A DNA stretch of 64,000 nucleotides from Siderastrea siderea (lineage: Eukaryota > Cnidaria > Anthozoa > Scleractinia > Rhizangiidae): contig OZ034968.1 of the NCBI GenBank assembly GCA_964030785.1, positions 44,764,186 to 44,828,185 on the forward strand, in the 5' to 3' direction. The notes beneath the pieces are model-generated. The model was not told the DNA's origin. It was given only the letters and a program-made list of their open reading frames with translations, and made no database searches. Positions 12,428 through 23,043 of the stretch are shown here, piece by piece. A program made the translations under genes and the position numbers. How positions within the stretch are numbered: the stretch's first letter is position 1; each line of letters begins with the position of its first letter.

Positions 12428-13232
12428 ATTATTACCTTCTAGTTCAACTACCAGCAGAGGGTGCGGCTTGCTCATAAAGTCTCAAGGACATACTTCACGT
12501 CTTGTAGAAAGGTGAGCTTTGTTACTTTGTCTGAAGACAGGCTTGAAGGTACTTATTTCAGATTGGTTATGGCGAGGTATGGATCTTTTAAAAATCTGAA
12601 GCTTACGGGTTGATGGATAGCAAATCCTTGTTACTTCACGACCTTCAACAAAAATTAAACGTCAACCTTTTGAGTACCCCAGTAAGTTTCTCAGATCAGA
12701 AATGTTCATTCTTAATTCAGAGGGCCCTAATCTTGTCAGGCCAGGTACTAAGAGAGTGTTTAAACAAGAGTTCTCAAATTTATAGATTCATTCATCACGT
12801 TAACTACTGACAAGAATAATAACTTGACTGCAACGGTTATGTTGATCACCTTTGAGACGCTGTTAGTTATTTAAAACGGCCTTGCATGGCGCCTAGTCAC
12901 ACTTTGTCCCTTACTGAAGTAAACAGAACACTCGAAAGCTCATTGACATTTGCTCAGGTCAAGACTGCGAGTATTCGCGATAGGGGTACCAATGTAAATC
13001 GAAGCATCCAGTTAAATTTGCATGCCACGCTGCAGTGATTTTGGCGGTACAAATTCCTCGTTTCTGAGCTATAAAAAGGTAGTTCCCAGGAAAGACCAGG
13101 GTGAAATGCCAATCAACAGTCAACAATCAGTACATCAGTACATCTTGATTGCAATCCCTAGACAATTCTTTTAAAAGCACCCACTTTGATGCCTTCATGA
13201 TGGAACCCGTTAACACCCCCATTGTTTCCAAT

Positions 13233-15281
13233 AGAGTGAATTCGTATAATCCGTTTCTTATATGCTAATCAGTGAGAATCACTAAATGCTAATGAGAAGA
13301 ACAATTAAAAAACTGAGCACGCACAACTGAAACCGTTGCTTCAAATTGCTAATTGTGAACATTCTGAAAATAACAAGCCTTAAAGTGAGCTATTGTTTTC
13401 TTCCACTGTTTGGATATCAGCGTGAGAAAGTACCGGCACGAGTGTCTCTCTGCCACAGGCGTCAGAAAGTCAGCTTTTTAATTTAACGCAGGGCTGCATG
13501 TGGGTTACGCGAGAGAAGCGTTGAACTGAGATTTAGTTCACTGTTGCATGTCCAAAATGTCGAAAGTCGTGTGATACAGGTATATGTAAAGCGAGCTGCC
13601 TTGTGGAATTTTGTAGCATCCTTTCGGGCAGAATGCGTGGACATCATTAATTATTCATAACCGCTGAAGCGGCAAATTTAAATGCGAGCGCGATTTGAAA
13701 AGCCCAGAATAAGACAAGATAGGGGCTGAATTAGCTCAGTAGCGTTCATAAACTTCGCTTTTGTGATTTCCAGAAGTCATAACTGAAACATCCACGCACG
13801 GCTTTTTGAAGAGGAATGTTGAATCTGTCATTTTCTCTTTAAACGAATGAGTTTTACAAAGTTTAAAGACTATCCCTTTACACTTGAAAATTCCCAAAAA
13901 ACGGGCCTTTTTCGTATGGAAGCCACTTTCAACAGCGATTTTCTTGAAACTTTAACCGACTTCCAAATTTCCACGCACGGCAAATGGAAGATCGATCTTT
14001 TCTTGAACAGAATCCGTTTAAACTTTGAAAATCGGTGAACAAGAACCATTATCCCTTTCAGTTTGAAAATTTTAAGCTTGAATAAGTTCCAAAATGGCGC
14101 GTCTTGCCCCAGAAAGCTATTGTTCTGAAGCCCAGACTGAATAACAATAGTTGTCAGGACTATAACAATACCCTATTCAACAAAACTACTCAACATTAAC
14201 TTATCAGTTGCTGCGAACTTTGAAACTGATCTTGGAGATCCCGCTGATTTATTCATGTTCAAAGCCACAAGAAATGATTTCTGTTCGGTTGGTGCATGCG
14301 ATTGTTTATAAAAAAGGCGCACTGATCGTAGTGATCGATACCAGTCAGACCTGATAAACAAACAAATGTTTGTAATAGATGCAATCACGGAATCGTTTGT
14401 GCGTTGCATATCCATATGTTCGCTACGATCGCTGACCACGATCAGGTTTTACATTTTAGGCTCTGTTAAGGAATGTAAACTCACTAACCTGCTGTTTTGT
14501 TTCACATAGAAGTTAAAAAGCTCCCAAAGACAGAAGCAAAACGTTACAACGCAAACCACAAACAAGCGAAATGCTGAATTTATTTACAACACAATCATTT
14601 CGCTCGCGCAGTGATGATTCGACATGGCTTTCTTTGAAAATGGAAAACCATTGGGTGTCAGTAAAACGCGGGGTCGGGGTCGGGGTCGGGGTCCATTGTT
14701 CTTTTGTTTCGTTTTCGGTTTTATGTTTTGGTTAGGGCAAGACAACAGAAAACGAAACAAAAGAACAATGGACCCCGACCCCGACCCCGACCCCGCGTTT
14801 TACTGACACCCAAAACCGTTTCATGAAATGTTCTACGCAAAATATGCGCATATGTTCGATTTTACGAGACAAAAGGCGAAACAATAGCGCGCTCCGTTCA
14901 TTGTTTAGTTTGCCGCCTCCATCATGATAATGAGCATCGCCGTGCATTCATGGCAACCAATCAACCAAGCTCTTTCTAAGCGCCTATGAATAATAACGCG
15001 CGATATGACAGATCTACAAACTTTCTTGAACTGGAAGTAAATGTCCCGAGAACAATAGGCATTCTGCGCGATGTTTGAAATGACAACTTAAATTCTAGTG
15101 TGCCAAGTATTACTTTTCTGGATTTGTACTTTGTATCTTTTTTAAAATGCTTATTTTCCTTGAGGTACGCTGAACACAGGTACGCATTTCAATCGTGAAT
15201 CGCTCGTGCGTACCCAAACCGGTCATTAGAATATTGTGCGCCTCATTAGCATATAAGAAACGGGTTATACGAATTCACTCT
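13233..15281. mobile_element. 2,049-bp TIR DNA transposon, 3-bp AAT duplication, empty site in copy B
   Basis: Ends are 37-bp inverted repeats beginning AGAGTGAATTCGTATAA (13233-13269 and 15245-15281) with one mismatch. It is flanked by AAT on both sides. Copy B reads straight through (gtttccaatgtatgcgag at ~24650), giving the unoccupied site, so borders and the 3-bp duplication are certain. A 3-bp duplication suggests PIF/Harbinger- or CACTA-like, but no transposase was recognised; the longest ORFs (~60-90 codons) have no family signature. Internal copies of a tgctaat word lie next to the ends. Confidence 0.88.
14653..14811. mobile_element. Palindromic MULE-type MITE with (GGGGTC)n arms
   Basis: Arms start GGGTGTCAGTAAAACGCGGG and continue through four GGGGTC units and ccattgttcttttgtttcg, inverted on the other side; about 65 bp per arm and a ~30 bp core. 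Flanks are AAAACCATT (14644-14652) and AAAACCGTT (14812-14820), a 9-bp duplication with one mismatch. It is nested inside the 13233-15281 transposon. Confidence 0.75.
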
Positions 15282-16075
15282 AATGTATGCGAGCCAGAAA
15301 TGTTCCCTTGTATTAAAGGGATCAAATTATGAAAGGAGGCAGGCACATTTGAAGAGAACAGTAACAGAGGAAGGGACCATAAATAAGGCGGAATAACTTT
15401 GAAGTACAATTCAAAGGCATAATTTTTCCTCTTTCTTTGTCTCTTTTGTCTGTTTTTGTCACTGAGGCCGCCAAGTATTTCAAATGATCGTATTAACGAG
15501 ACCGTCGGTTAAGGTTTCCAGATAAGACAATTTCTGAGATTTTGGCAAGAAGAGAATGGGGATCATGGAAAGAAACTTTGCTAGAATGAAAAAAGAAAGT
15601 TTCTTTCTTGAAAAGATAGTGGAGCAGCCAGGCATACTTAAATTATTCCTAAAGCTAATTAAATATTACTTAAATATTCAAAACAACATTACGCCTCCTT
15701 CTTTGGGTATCTTTCTCTGTTTCAATCACTGTGGTCACCCTTTATGGATACTTTCCTTCTTTGATACATATTTTGCTCCGAATGCTCGTTTTTAAATCAA
15801 AACCGGACTTAACGTGACAGGCATTCCACCTAAATATTCATTAGCGGGGCTTACAATTCATGAGCTTCACTACATTTCTCATGCATTCGTCCATGAGCTT
15901 CTTTCGATACTGCAGATTTTAATTTCACTTCTTTGGTATACATTTCCTGAATTAATCGTTTTCAAACCAAAAGAAAGCAACTGGAAATCACGTGACACGC
16001 TAAACGCCAAAACTTTCATGGACAATCGGAAGTTCGAAGGCTGGGTGGTTCCGGCCAGGTCGATGTAATATATTT

Positions 16076-16188
16076 AACAATTATCCTGCGAAATCGCGCG
16101 GAATATCACCTGATACTTAGCCGACGAGGCCGTAGGCCGAGTTGGCTAAATCAGGGGATATTCCGCAAGATTGAGCAGGATAATTGTT
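16076..16188. mobile_element. Short MITE (AACAATTATCCTGC ends)
   Basis: Inverted ends aacaattatcctgc / gcaggataattgtt with inner words ggaatatcacctga / tcaggggatattcc. Elements with similar aacaattatt..aataattgtt ends occur at 25557-25676 and ~57307-57388. Non-coding. Confidence 0.6.
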
Positions 16189-16494
16189 TTATTATTCAAC
16201 AAATTCTCATCGACTACCATTTTCATAAAGAGAAAAACTGTGGTTCTATGATGAAAACGCTAAAAGCTAGCAACACGTATTATAATAAAGTTTCGATATA
16301 ACGTGCGCTCTGATTGGTTGAAACAGCGTGCTTTATCAGAGTACAGATGCACGGAGTAGCCTGTGACGCCATTCTGCGCGCGCTGGCAAACTGAAAACCT
16401 TTCTTGCGCGCGCTTGCAAGCTATGAAAAAAAACTAGATTTCTTGCAATTAAAAGCCAGTTTCTTTACAAATATGAGCAAAGCTATATTATAAA

Positions 16495-16682
16495 ACAAAT
16501 AAAAAACCCAAAACTGTGCTTTGTTCTGTGATAAAGCACTTAAGGAAGTGACGAGAGCACTCAAGAAGTAGGGAGAAGCACTCGCCTGCGGCTCGTGTTC
16601 ACCCTACACTTCTTTCGTGCTCTCGTCACTTCCTTGCGTGCTTTATCACAGAACAAAGCACGGTTTTGGCTTTTTTATTTGT
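16495..16682. mobile_element. Palindromic repeat, ~190 bp
   Basis: Arms begin aacaaataaaaaacccaaaa and include tgataaagcac and gaagtgacgagagcac, inverted in the right half. The preceding 16290-16340 segment (gtgcgctctgattggttgaaacagcgtgc) looks like part of the same family. No coding content. Confidence 0.55.
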
Positions 16683-17789
16683 TAAATAAAAATCAAAACA
16701 GAACTTCAAGAAATCGAAGTTTACTACCGTTCACTTAAAAACGACTTATTTACAAACCCATGTTTGGAAATGAGAAGACAGAGTAAAAAAATACTGCTTC
16801 CTTACCGAGAATAAGTCCTCTTCCTGTGAATTAAAGTCTTTTCAACTTTACAACTTTCCGTGAGCAAGTGTGCTGCTTCGTTCGCAATACCATTTTCTTT
16901 GTTGAGTTCTCACTATGAAAATTCCAAGTCAACCTCTGGATATCTTTGTGAGCTGAAGCAAATACTTGTTGACTTTTTGAGAGCATTTAATCGTGGACAG
17001 TTTCTTGCAGGGAGTTAAAATTTCCGGAGAACACTGCTAAAACTGCCTCGCTTTTCAAAATGTCCGCCAAACAAGCAACGAAAGAAATCTGCAGTGCTCT
17101 TCCAAATATGGTCATTTACGTATATCGCAGGATATCTGTCTTGTACGGATGACAGATATTGAGGGCTTCCTTACCATATATGGGCATAGTGACAATTTGT
17201 TGAATAATAAATAATAATATCTGCACGGTGAAGAGCTGTGTTTGGAATGAAACTTCACACCACATTGTCTCTCTCCACTGAGGTGTAAATATAAATGGGT
17301 AACGGCCGAATCGTCAGAAAAACGTAACAAATTGCTGGGGGAGGAGGGTGTAACCCCGCGATGGACTTACAAAATTCCATACGGGGGGGGGGGGGGGGGG
17401 AGGAGTAGTAACACTCGTCCGTAATTACTTCACGTTCAAGCTGCGACGATTGTGACCCGCTTGGCTTGTGAGGAGTTCACCTTGGCCTACCTTTACATAC
17501 ATGGGTGCAAATTGATGCAGGCTTGTGCCAATGCACTAAGAAATTTGCCCACGAAACGACCGCAATTTGCAATCAAGAAGGCCTCGCGAATTTCCCTAGC
17601 ACCATACGATACATATTGATTCCTCTTGAAGTATGATCATGATCGCCTATGCGATTAAATCACTTGATTTCAACCAGCCGTTATCAGTCTTTCTTTGATC
17701 TGGCATCTGCCTCAGTTCTATGACAATATTATTTTTTCAATTTCAAGTTTCATTTTGTCAGTATTTTCTGTGCGATAAAAAGAGGATAG

Positions 17790-17923
17790 TACACGGCGGC
17801 TTGAAGATATGAATTTTGTTTTCGAGTGGTGAAAACAGTATTTTACGAAAGTGGGCAGCAAGTGAGTAAAATATTGCTATTTACCACGAGAAAATAAAAT
17901 TCATATCTTCAAGCCGCCGTGTA
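17790..17923. mobile_element. 134-bp foldback MITE (TACACGGCGGCTTGAAG)
   Basis: Starts tacacggcggcttgaagata and ends as the exact inverse. Copy B holds only the left ~90 bp of it (27419-27511) before the two blocks diverge, so the break between A and B falls inside this MITE. Confidence 0.7.
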
Positions 17924-18026
17924 TTTTCCTTTTTGTTATAAAGACAAGAATAGTTTTGCACAAACAACAGTGTAAAACCGAAATGACGTCATTGATATCC
18001 TCACTTGTGAGGATATAGACAAGTGA

Positions 18027-18320
18027 GGATATAGAAAATACGCTACTCGAGTCCCGGATGTAGGTTTGTATGAACTTTACGAGTGATCTATTTTCCAGTA
18101 AAAAACTCTTGTCTATATAATTAAATTTTTTTTTATTTAATTTTTTTTTTCTCGGAAAAACCAAAGATATAGAAAATACGCTACTCGAGTCCCGAGTGTA
18201 GGTTTGTATGAACTTTACGAGTGGTCTGTTTTCCACTAAAAAACTCTTGTCTATATAATGAACAATTTTATTTTTATTTAATTTTTTCTTCTCGGAAAAA
18301 CCAAAGATTGCCATTGACTG
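18027..18320. repeat. Two-copy tandem repeat, ~140-bp unit
   Basis: The unit starting gatatagaaaatacgctactc is followed by ggtttgtatgaactttacga, a T-rich tract and ctcggaaaaaccaaag, and occurs twice (from ~18028 and ~18168). The 173-codon minus-strand ORF here is only this repeat read in frame; its lysine runs come from the T tracts. Confidence 0.75.
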
Positions 18321-19101
18321 TATTATGGGACGAATGCTGGTGATTTTCTTCGTACTCTTCCTTGTTTTGACTACCATGGATGAAAGGTTTGTTTCTTCAT
18401 TTATTGTAGCCATCAGAGCCAACTCAAAGGATTATTAACATAAGAATTGTCTTAAGATACTATTTTGACTTATTTAATTTCATGCTTAGTTTCAAAGACC
18501 CTATGTGATTTGAGTGGCAGGTTGAAGTGAAACCTAACGTAATGAGAAAAAAATGAGTGTAAATATAACCACTGAGAAATTATAGGATGAATAAAAAACT
18601 ATGTATCTTGAATCTATTTTTTACATTATAATGATGCGAAACGTCTTATATTTCCTTAAGGTTAGGCTGGAAATGTTTCTGGCTCAATACCATTGACTTA
18701 GAAACGAAATCAGCTATTTCCAAGAAAATATAAGTCCTGGGTATCTTTGTAACTTTTTTTTTAGACATAATTGCCTCTAGTACAAGCTAAACCGGACCTA
18801 ATAGACGTTCGGCACACGCACGTGAAGGTCACAGCGGGTGTGAACACGCAGTAAAATGACACGCAGTCACCCAACATGCACGCACAGCTGGAAGTTCCTA
18901 AGGGTGTCGGCTAGCTAATAAACAGAGAGGCTTACACCTGGGCCTATATGAGGTGGGAGGGGAGGACATAATTGCCTCTAGCACAAGCTAAACCGGACTT
19001 AAGTGGACGGCTAAACCGAAGGACCTATAATTCTAGCCAGGAGATACTGCAAAAGGAAGAGGGGGTTTATTTCCAGGATACATTTGTTGTTAGCTATTTT
19101 C

Positions 19102-19165
19102 TTTCAGCTTGCCTGGTTATTGTTGCTGTTGTTGTTGTTGTTGTTGTTGTTTGTTTGTTTTTTTA
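19102..19165. repeat. (GTT)n microsatellite
   Basis: About ten GTT units around 19119-19150 in a T/G-rich stretch. It gives polyvaline, polyleucine and polyglutamine in different frames; none of those ORFs is taken as a gene. Confidence 0.85.
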
Positions 19166-19371
19166 AGGGTCATTGGGGGTGCAAGATGGGTATAAGGGGG
19201 AGCCTTAGTAACCAGGATTTTGCCAGAATTTCTCAATGTAGACGTCGTGATTGGGTATCTAAGTTTACACCCCTCTCCAAAACATCCTGTCCCCGTCTCC
19301 TTCCTTGTATCGTTGTGGAGGTATGAGCTTGTAGCTACATCCTTAAAGATAGCAATTTTCGTTTCTTTCAG

Positions 19372-19513
19372 TGTGGCTTGGAGGCGGCGTCGTGCTGGAC
19401 TGTTGCACAAGAGAAACCATCACACTCACCGCCAGTCTGACGCGACCAAGGTGGATAGAGAGGAGACTGAGCTGGAAGATCATAATCATTATGATCCAGA
19501 CGAAACCTTTTGA
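19372..19513 (+). other. Exon-like terminal coding segment of unknown family
   Basis: A good acceptor (gttctttcag-like, gtttctttcag) precedes an open stretch of 46 codons ending in TGA. The peptide starts with an Arg cluster (WRRRRAG), then HKRNHHTHRQ and an acidic end (DREETELEDHNHYDPDETF), resembling a cytoplasmic tail after a membrane segment. No upstream exon was found and it sits in the part of copy A missing from copy B. It could be a captured gene fragment or chance. Confidence 0.25.
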
Positions 19514-20639
19514 TTTTCAAATTGCTTGAACAAGCAGTTGAGCTGGATTCTTTATAATTTCGGTCGTATGTCGACTGTCATCAACTTTTTAATGTGTTTT
19601 TGTACTTATTTAATTTGTGGAAGAAAAGGTTCTGTACTTCATTCATTTTCGAACAATTTTCAACATGAATTAAACTTTAAAAAATCGACAAAAACTTGCG
19701 ATAAAATCTACTCTTCAAATCGCGCAAGCGACGTCAGTTGGCCAGAGGTGTGACTTTGCTATTCGTAGCAATAAAGCAACTAGACAATCCATTGATGCCG
19801 AATGCTAGTCCATCGCAGGGCTACCCCTCAACATTTTGTTCGGTTTGCCTAGTGGTCCGTTGGTACACTACTCATTTATACACCAGGGTTTAAGGAGAGA
19901 CAAATTAGTTTTCTTGTCCAAGGAAACAATGAGTGCAATTTAGAGAGGATCTTTTTACCCCGACCTTCTAATCTTTCGTTCGGAAGTTCGATGCACCGAA
20001 CCACATCATCACCGCGCCTAAACAGATGCGTGATTTGGAGGAAAGACATTATCCGCGCAACAATTATAAAGAGATACAAAAGAAACCACTGAGTAGTATA
20101 AAGGGCACAGGGGAAAATAAAGCCCATATGGAACGGCGCGAAGGAAGAGAGGAAAGAGGGAAACCTCAGTTCCTCCTTTCCTTCGTCCTTCGTGCGCTCC
20201 CATACTCCTTCCACAGCACCCACGCTCCCAAAACCTTTTTAGGGAGCCTCTACGGAGGAGAGAGGTGTAAAGAATGAAAATGAAAAAAGAGGAAGAATGA
20301 ATTTTCTACGCATATATGCATTAGTCCTCTCCCTCTCTTCTACTATTAAAGCGTTTTCTAGTGACAGTTGTTGTAAATCCAAAACCAAAGGAATCCCATG
20401 TGGCAAATCAAGAGAAATGCGAATAGCGTAATGAAAAAGCTTGCAACAACGATATACACCCGGTGCCAAACGCGAGTAAACGATCGCATTTAGCCACCAT
20501 TTTTCACACTCCCGCCAAAAAGTTACCTCTAAATCTTCCTTGTTAAACAGACACCTCGCTGCTCCCAGAAGAAAAAAGGAAAAATAACTATAAGAGTTTT
20601 GTAGCCGAAATGCACGCTAATCTCGGTTTCAGGAATTTG

Positions 20640-21180
20640 CCTGAATTTGCTCCGGGCTGTAATATGGTGTCGAACTAAGTCCACTGATCTTCAAAACGCC
20701 GCTTGGCTACCTGTAACATGATTCTTGTTAGCCACAGGAGATGTAATATTGCTACAGGGCCTATTAATTTATTGAATACCCTAAGTTATTTGCCACGCTC
20801 TGTAATGTGTTGCGAACAGATGACGGATTTTGAATTCTACGGAATTCTCTAACATGATAACATCAGTTAGCCACTGTCAGGAGAGGTAATATTGCTACAG
20901 GGTCTATTATCTTTGTTTGCCACGCTCAGATAATGTCAGTATTCGGAACGCGGGTGACATGGATTTTCAATTTTAACGAATTCGCTAACATCTTATCCAG
21001 TTAGCTACAAGCGAGGTAATATTGTCACGGGGCCAACTGAAAGTTATTGAATACCCTGACAAAATGAAACCCATCGTTCTTCGCTACGCTCTATAATTTG
21101 CTCCAAACGCTTTTAATGGGTTTTTAATTTCAGGGAATTCTTTAGTTGCCTTTTTTGTCGACTGGAGTTGATGACATGTA
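20640..21180 (+). repeat. Degenerate tandem array, ~130-150-bp unit
   Basis: Units share gttagccac..gaggtaatattgctacaggg, ttgaataccctgac and a gccacgctctataat word, starting near 20733, 20874 and 21000. The partner array in copy B (29225-29580) has fewer units. Non-coding. Confidence 0.6.
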
Positions 21181-21489
21181 CTAGCTTTTCAAGCTAGGAT
21201 TATCTTTGGATTTCAAGGTTGTTTGCTTAACAAAATTTATGGAGGATGCCATGGTTTGTTTGCTTAAATAACAAGCAAGCAAATTTGAAAGCGGCGTGAA
21301 TAAAGTAATTTTTTGCATTAATTTGACGCTTTAGTAAAGCGGTTCTGTTTTAAGCCGCTGTGTTATGGTGTGTAAGGGACCTGGGCAATTTAGGTTAAAT
21401 AAGTTATTTAAGCTTAACGTGTATGAACGGTACCAAAGAAGCTTAAGGATTGATGGATAGCAAATCCTTCTGTTACTTCACGAATCCAA

Positions 21490-22268
21490 TGATGGAAGCA
21501 TTCAATTCACTCAATTTGCTCACTTTCTTTTTTGTTTGTGATTGGCCTGTATAACGCTGCAAGTAAAAATTGCATCCTGTCAACGGTCTGCTTACCTTTT
21601 AACTGCTTAAAGGATTGATAACAGCAGAGACAATTAGGTTATACTTTCAATGAGCAGTTTAGAGATTAATATGGCGGTTGATTAAATTTTGAAATTGTTT
21701 GCATTAATTTGACGCTTGAGTGAAGCGGTTAGTGTTTTAAGCTGCTGTGTTATGCTATTAAGGGACCTGGGCAATTTAGGTTAAATAAGTTATTCAAGCT
21801 TAACGTGTATGAACGGTACCATACCGCATATAACTTGTTATAATTCCTGGAAAGAGACAATTTATTAGCAGGCGTCGATTGAGAGAACCTTTATCTGCTT
21901 TATAGCCAAGACCACAGGAAACTTGCCGTTTTTTTCCTTTGCCGTCCCACGTTTAAACATACCCAGCGCGTGTTCGATAAGCAGATAATCTTCTCCAGTT
22001 TTTTAAATTAAAATCGCGGGATTGTTAGAATAAATTTCATCACTGAATTTCCGTCGACAAGAATTAAAAAAAACTGTTTTAAATTATTATATTTAAAGTA
22101 AATTGGACTGTGTTTGTACATAATCATTTTTGGACAATGTATGTATTATCAGTTTTATTCAAAGATATTTTTGGATTTGACCCACAGGCAATTCCGTCGA
22201 GGTCGTCAACTTAATTCCAGAAAGCAAAACTCAGCAGTTAAAAGACAGAAAGAACAGTTCATAATAAG
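21490..22268 (+). repeat. R-block repeat, copy R2
   Basis: Matches R1 from gcattcaattcact onward and continues past R1's truncation point through gttttattcaaagatattttt and acaggcaattccgtcgagg, ending near gaacagttcataataagc. It is preceded (21308-21480) by a mosaic of an R fragment (gacgctttagtaaagcgg) joined to an A fragment (ttgatggatagcaaatcctt). Confidence 0.72.
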
Positions 22269-22660
22269 CATATAAAGGATCTTAGTTCATAAAGCATGAC
22301 CATTGAATTAAAAAGGGCGTCCTCCAAATCCATCAATAAGGCCTAAAAGTTTCAACGGTCGCAAAAATGTTCACGAAAATTTCTCGCGCGGTGATCAATG
22401 TTCTGTCCTCTCCCCGACTGTTTCCGAGAACAACGAAAAGAATTCTGCCTTGAAGAAACTACATAGTAAAAAATGCCATCTATAGTAACTGCCTTCGAGA
22501 GATAATCAAGTTGCGCCAAGCTATCTGACGGATCAAAAAACATTATAAATTCCAGCTGAGAAGTTTCCTGGCGCCTTTTGACCCGCAAACGAGATCTCAG
22601 TTACAAAATCACTGAACCAGCAAACCGACCAATTTACAATTACCGATTGCCAACTTCTAG

Positions 22661-23043
22661 GCCACAGCATTCTTGCCGTTCTTTGGCGTCTCACGATTTA
22701 ACATACTTAGCGAGTGTTTGATAAGCACATAATCTTCTCCAGTTTTTGAAGTTAAAATCGCTGGATAGTTCAAATAAATTTCATCACTGAATTTACGTCC
22801 ACAACTATTTAAAAAACTGTTTTAATTTATTATATTTACAGTAAATTGTGCTGTGTTTTTTACATAATCATTTTCGGACAATGTATAATGTTATCAGTTT
22901 TATTCAAAGATATTTTTGTATTTGGCCCACAGGCAATTCCGTCGAGGTGTCAACTTACATTTCAGAAAGCAATATGTCTTTCGGTTCACTTCACTGGCTA
23001 AAACTCAGCAGTTAACAAACAGAAAGAACAGTTCATAGTAAGC
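22661..23043 (+). repeat. R-block repeat, copy R3 (5'-truncated)
   Basis: Starts within the R sequence (ggccacagcattcttgccgtt, as in R1 at ~10125) and ends like R2, but carries ~29 extra bases (aatatgtctttcggttcact..) absent from R2. Region 22269-22660 and 23044-23814 between repeats shows no gene. Confidence 0.7.

Larger units (their letters stand above)
12428..21307 (+). repeat. Long duplicated block, copy A
   Basis: Direct-orientation partner of copy B (23815-29750). Matching segments: 12428-13232 with 23815-24656; 15282-16058 with 24657-25442; ~17200-17880 with ~26835-27510; 19738-21307 with ~28310-29750. Within these the two copies are almost identical, with small indels. Copy A has a 2 kb transposon (13233-15281) that B lacks. 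The middle parts (17924-19737 in A; 27512-28309 in B) are unrelated. No gene is seen. It is either a recent segmental duplication or two copies of a large uncharacterised non-coding element. Confidence 0.8.

Noticed and set aside
17901..18422. 173-codon minus-strand ORF
   Set aside because: It is a two-unit non-coding tandem repeat with T tracts; no family signature.
19117..19410. Minus-strand ORF ending in polyglutamine
   Set aside because: The Gln run is the (GTT)n microsatellite.
20640..21180. CRISPR-like array
   Set aside because: Units are long, degenerate and lack unique spacers; the genome is eukaryotic.
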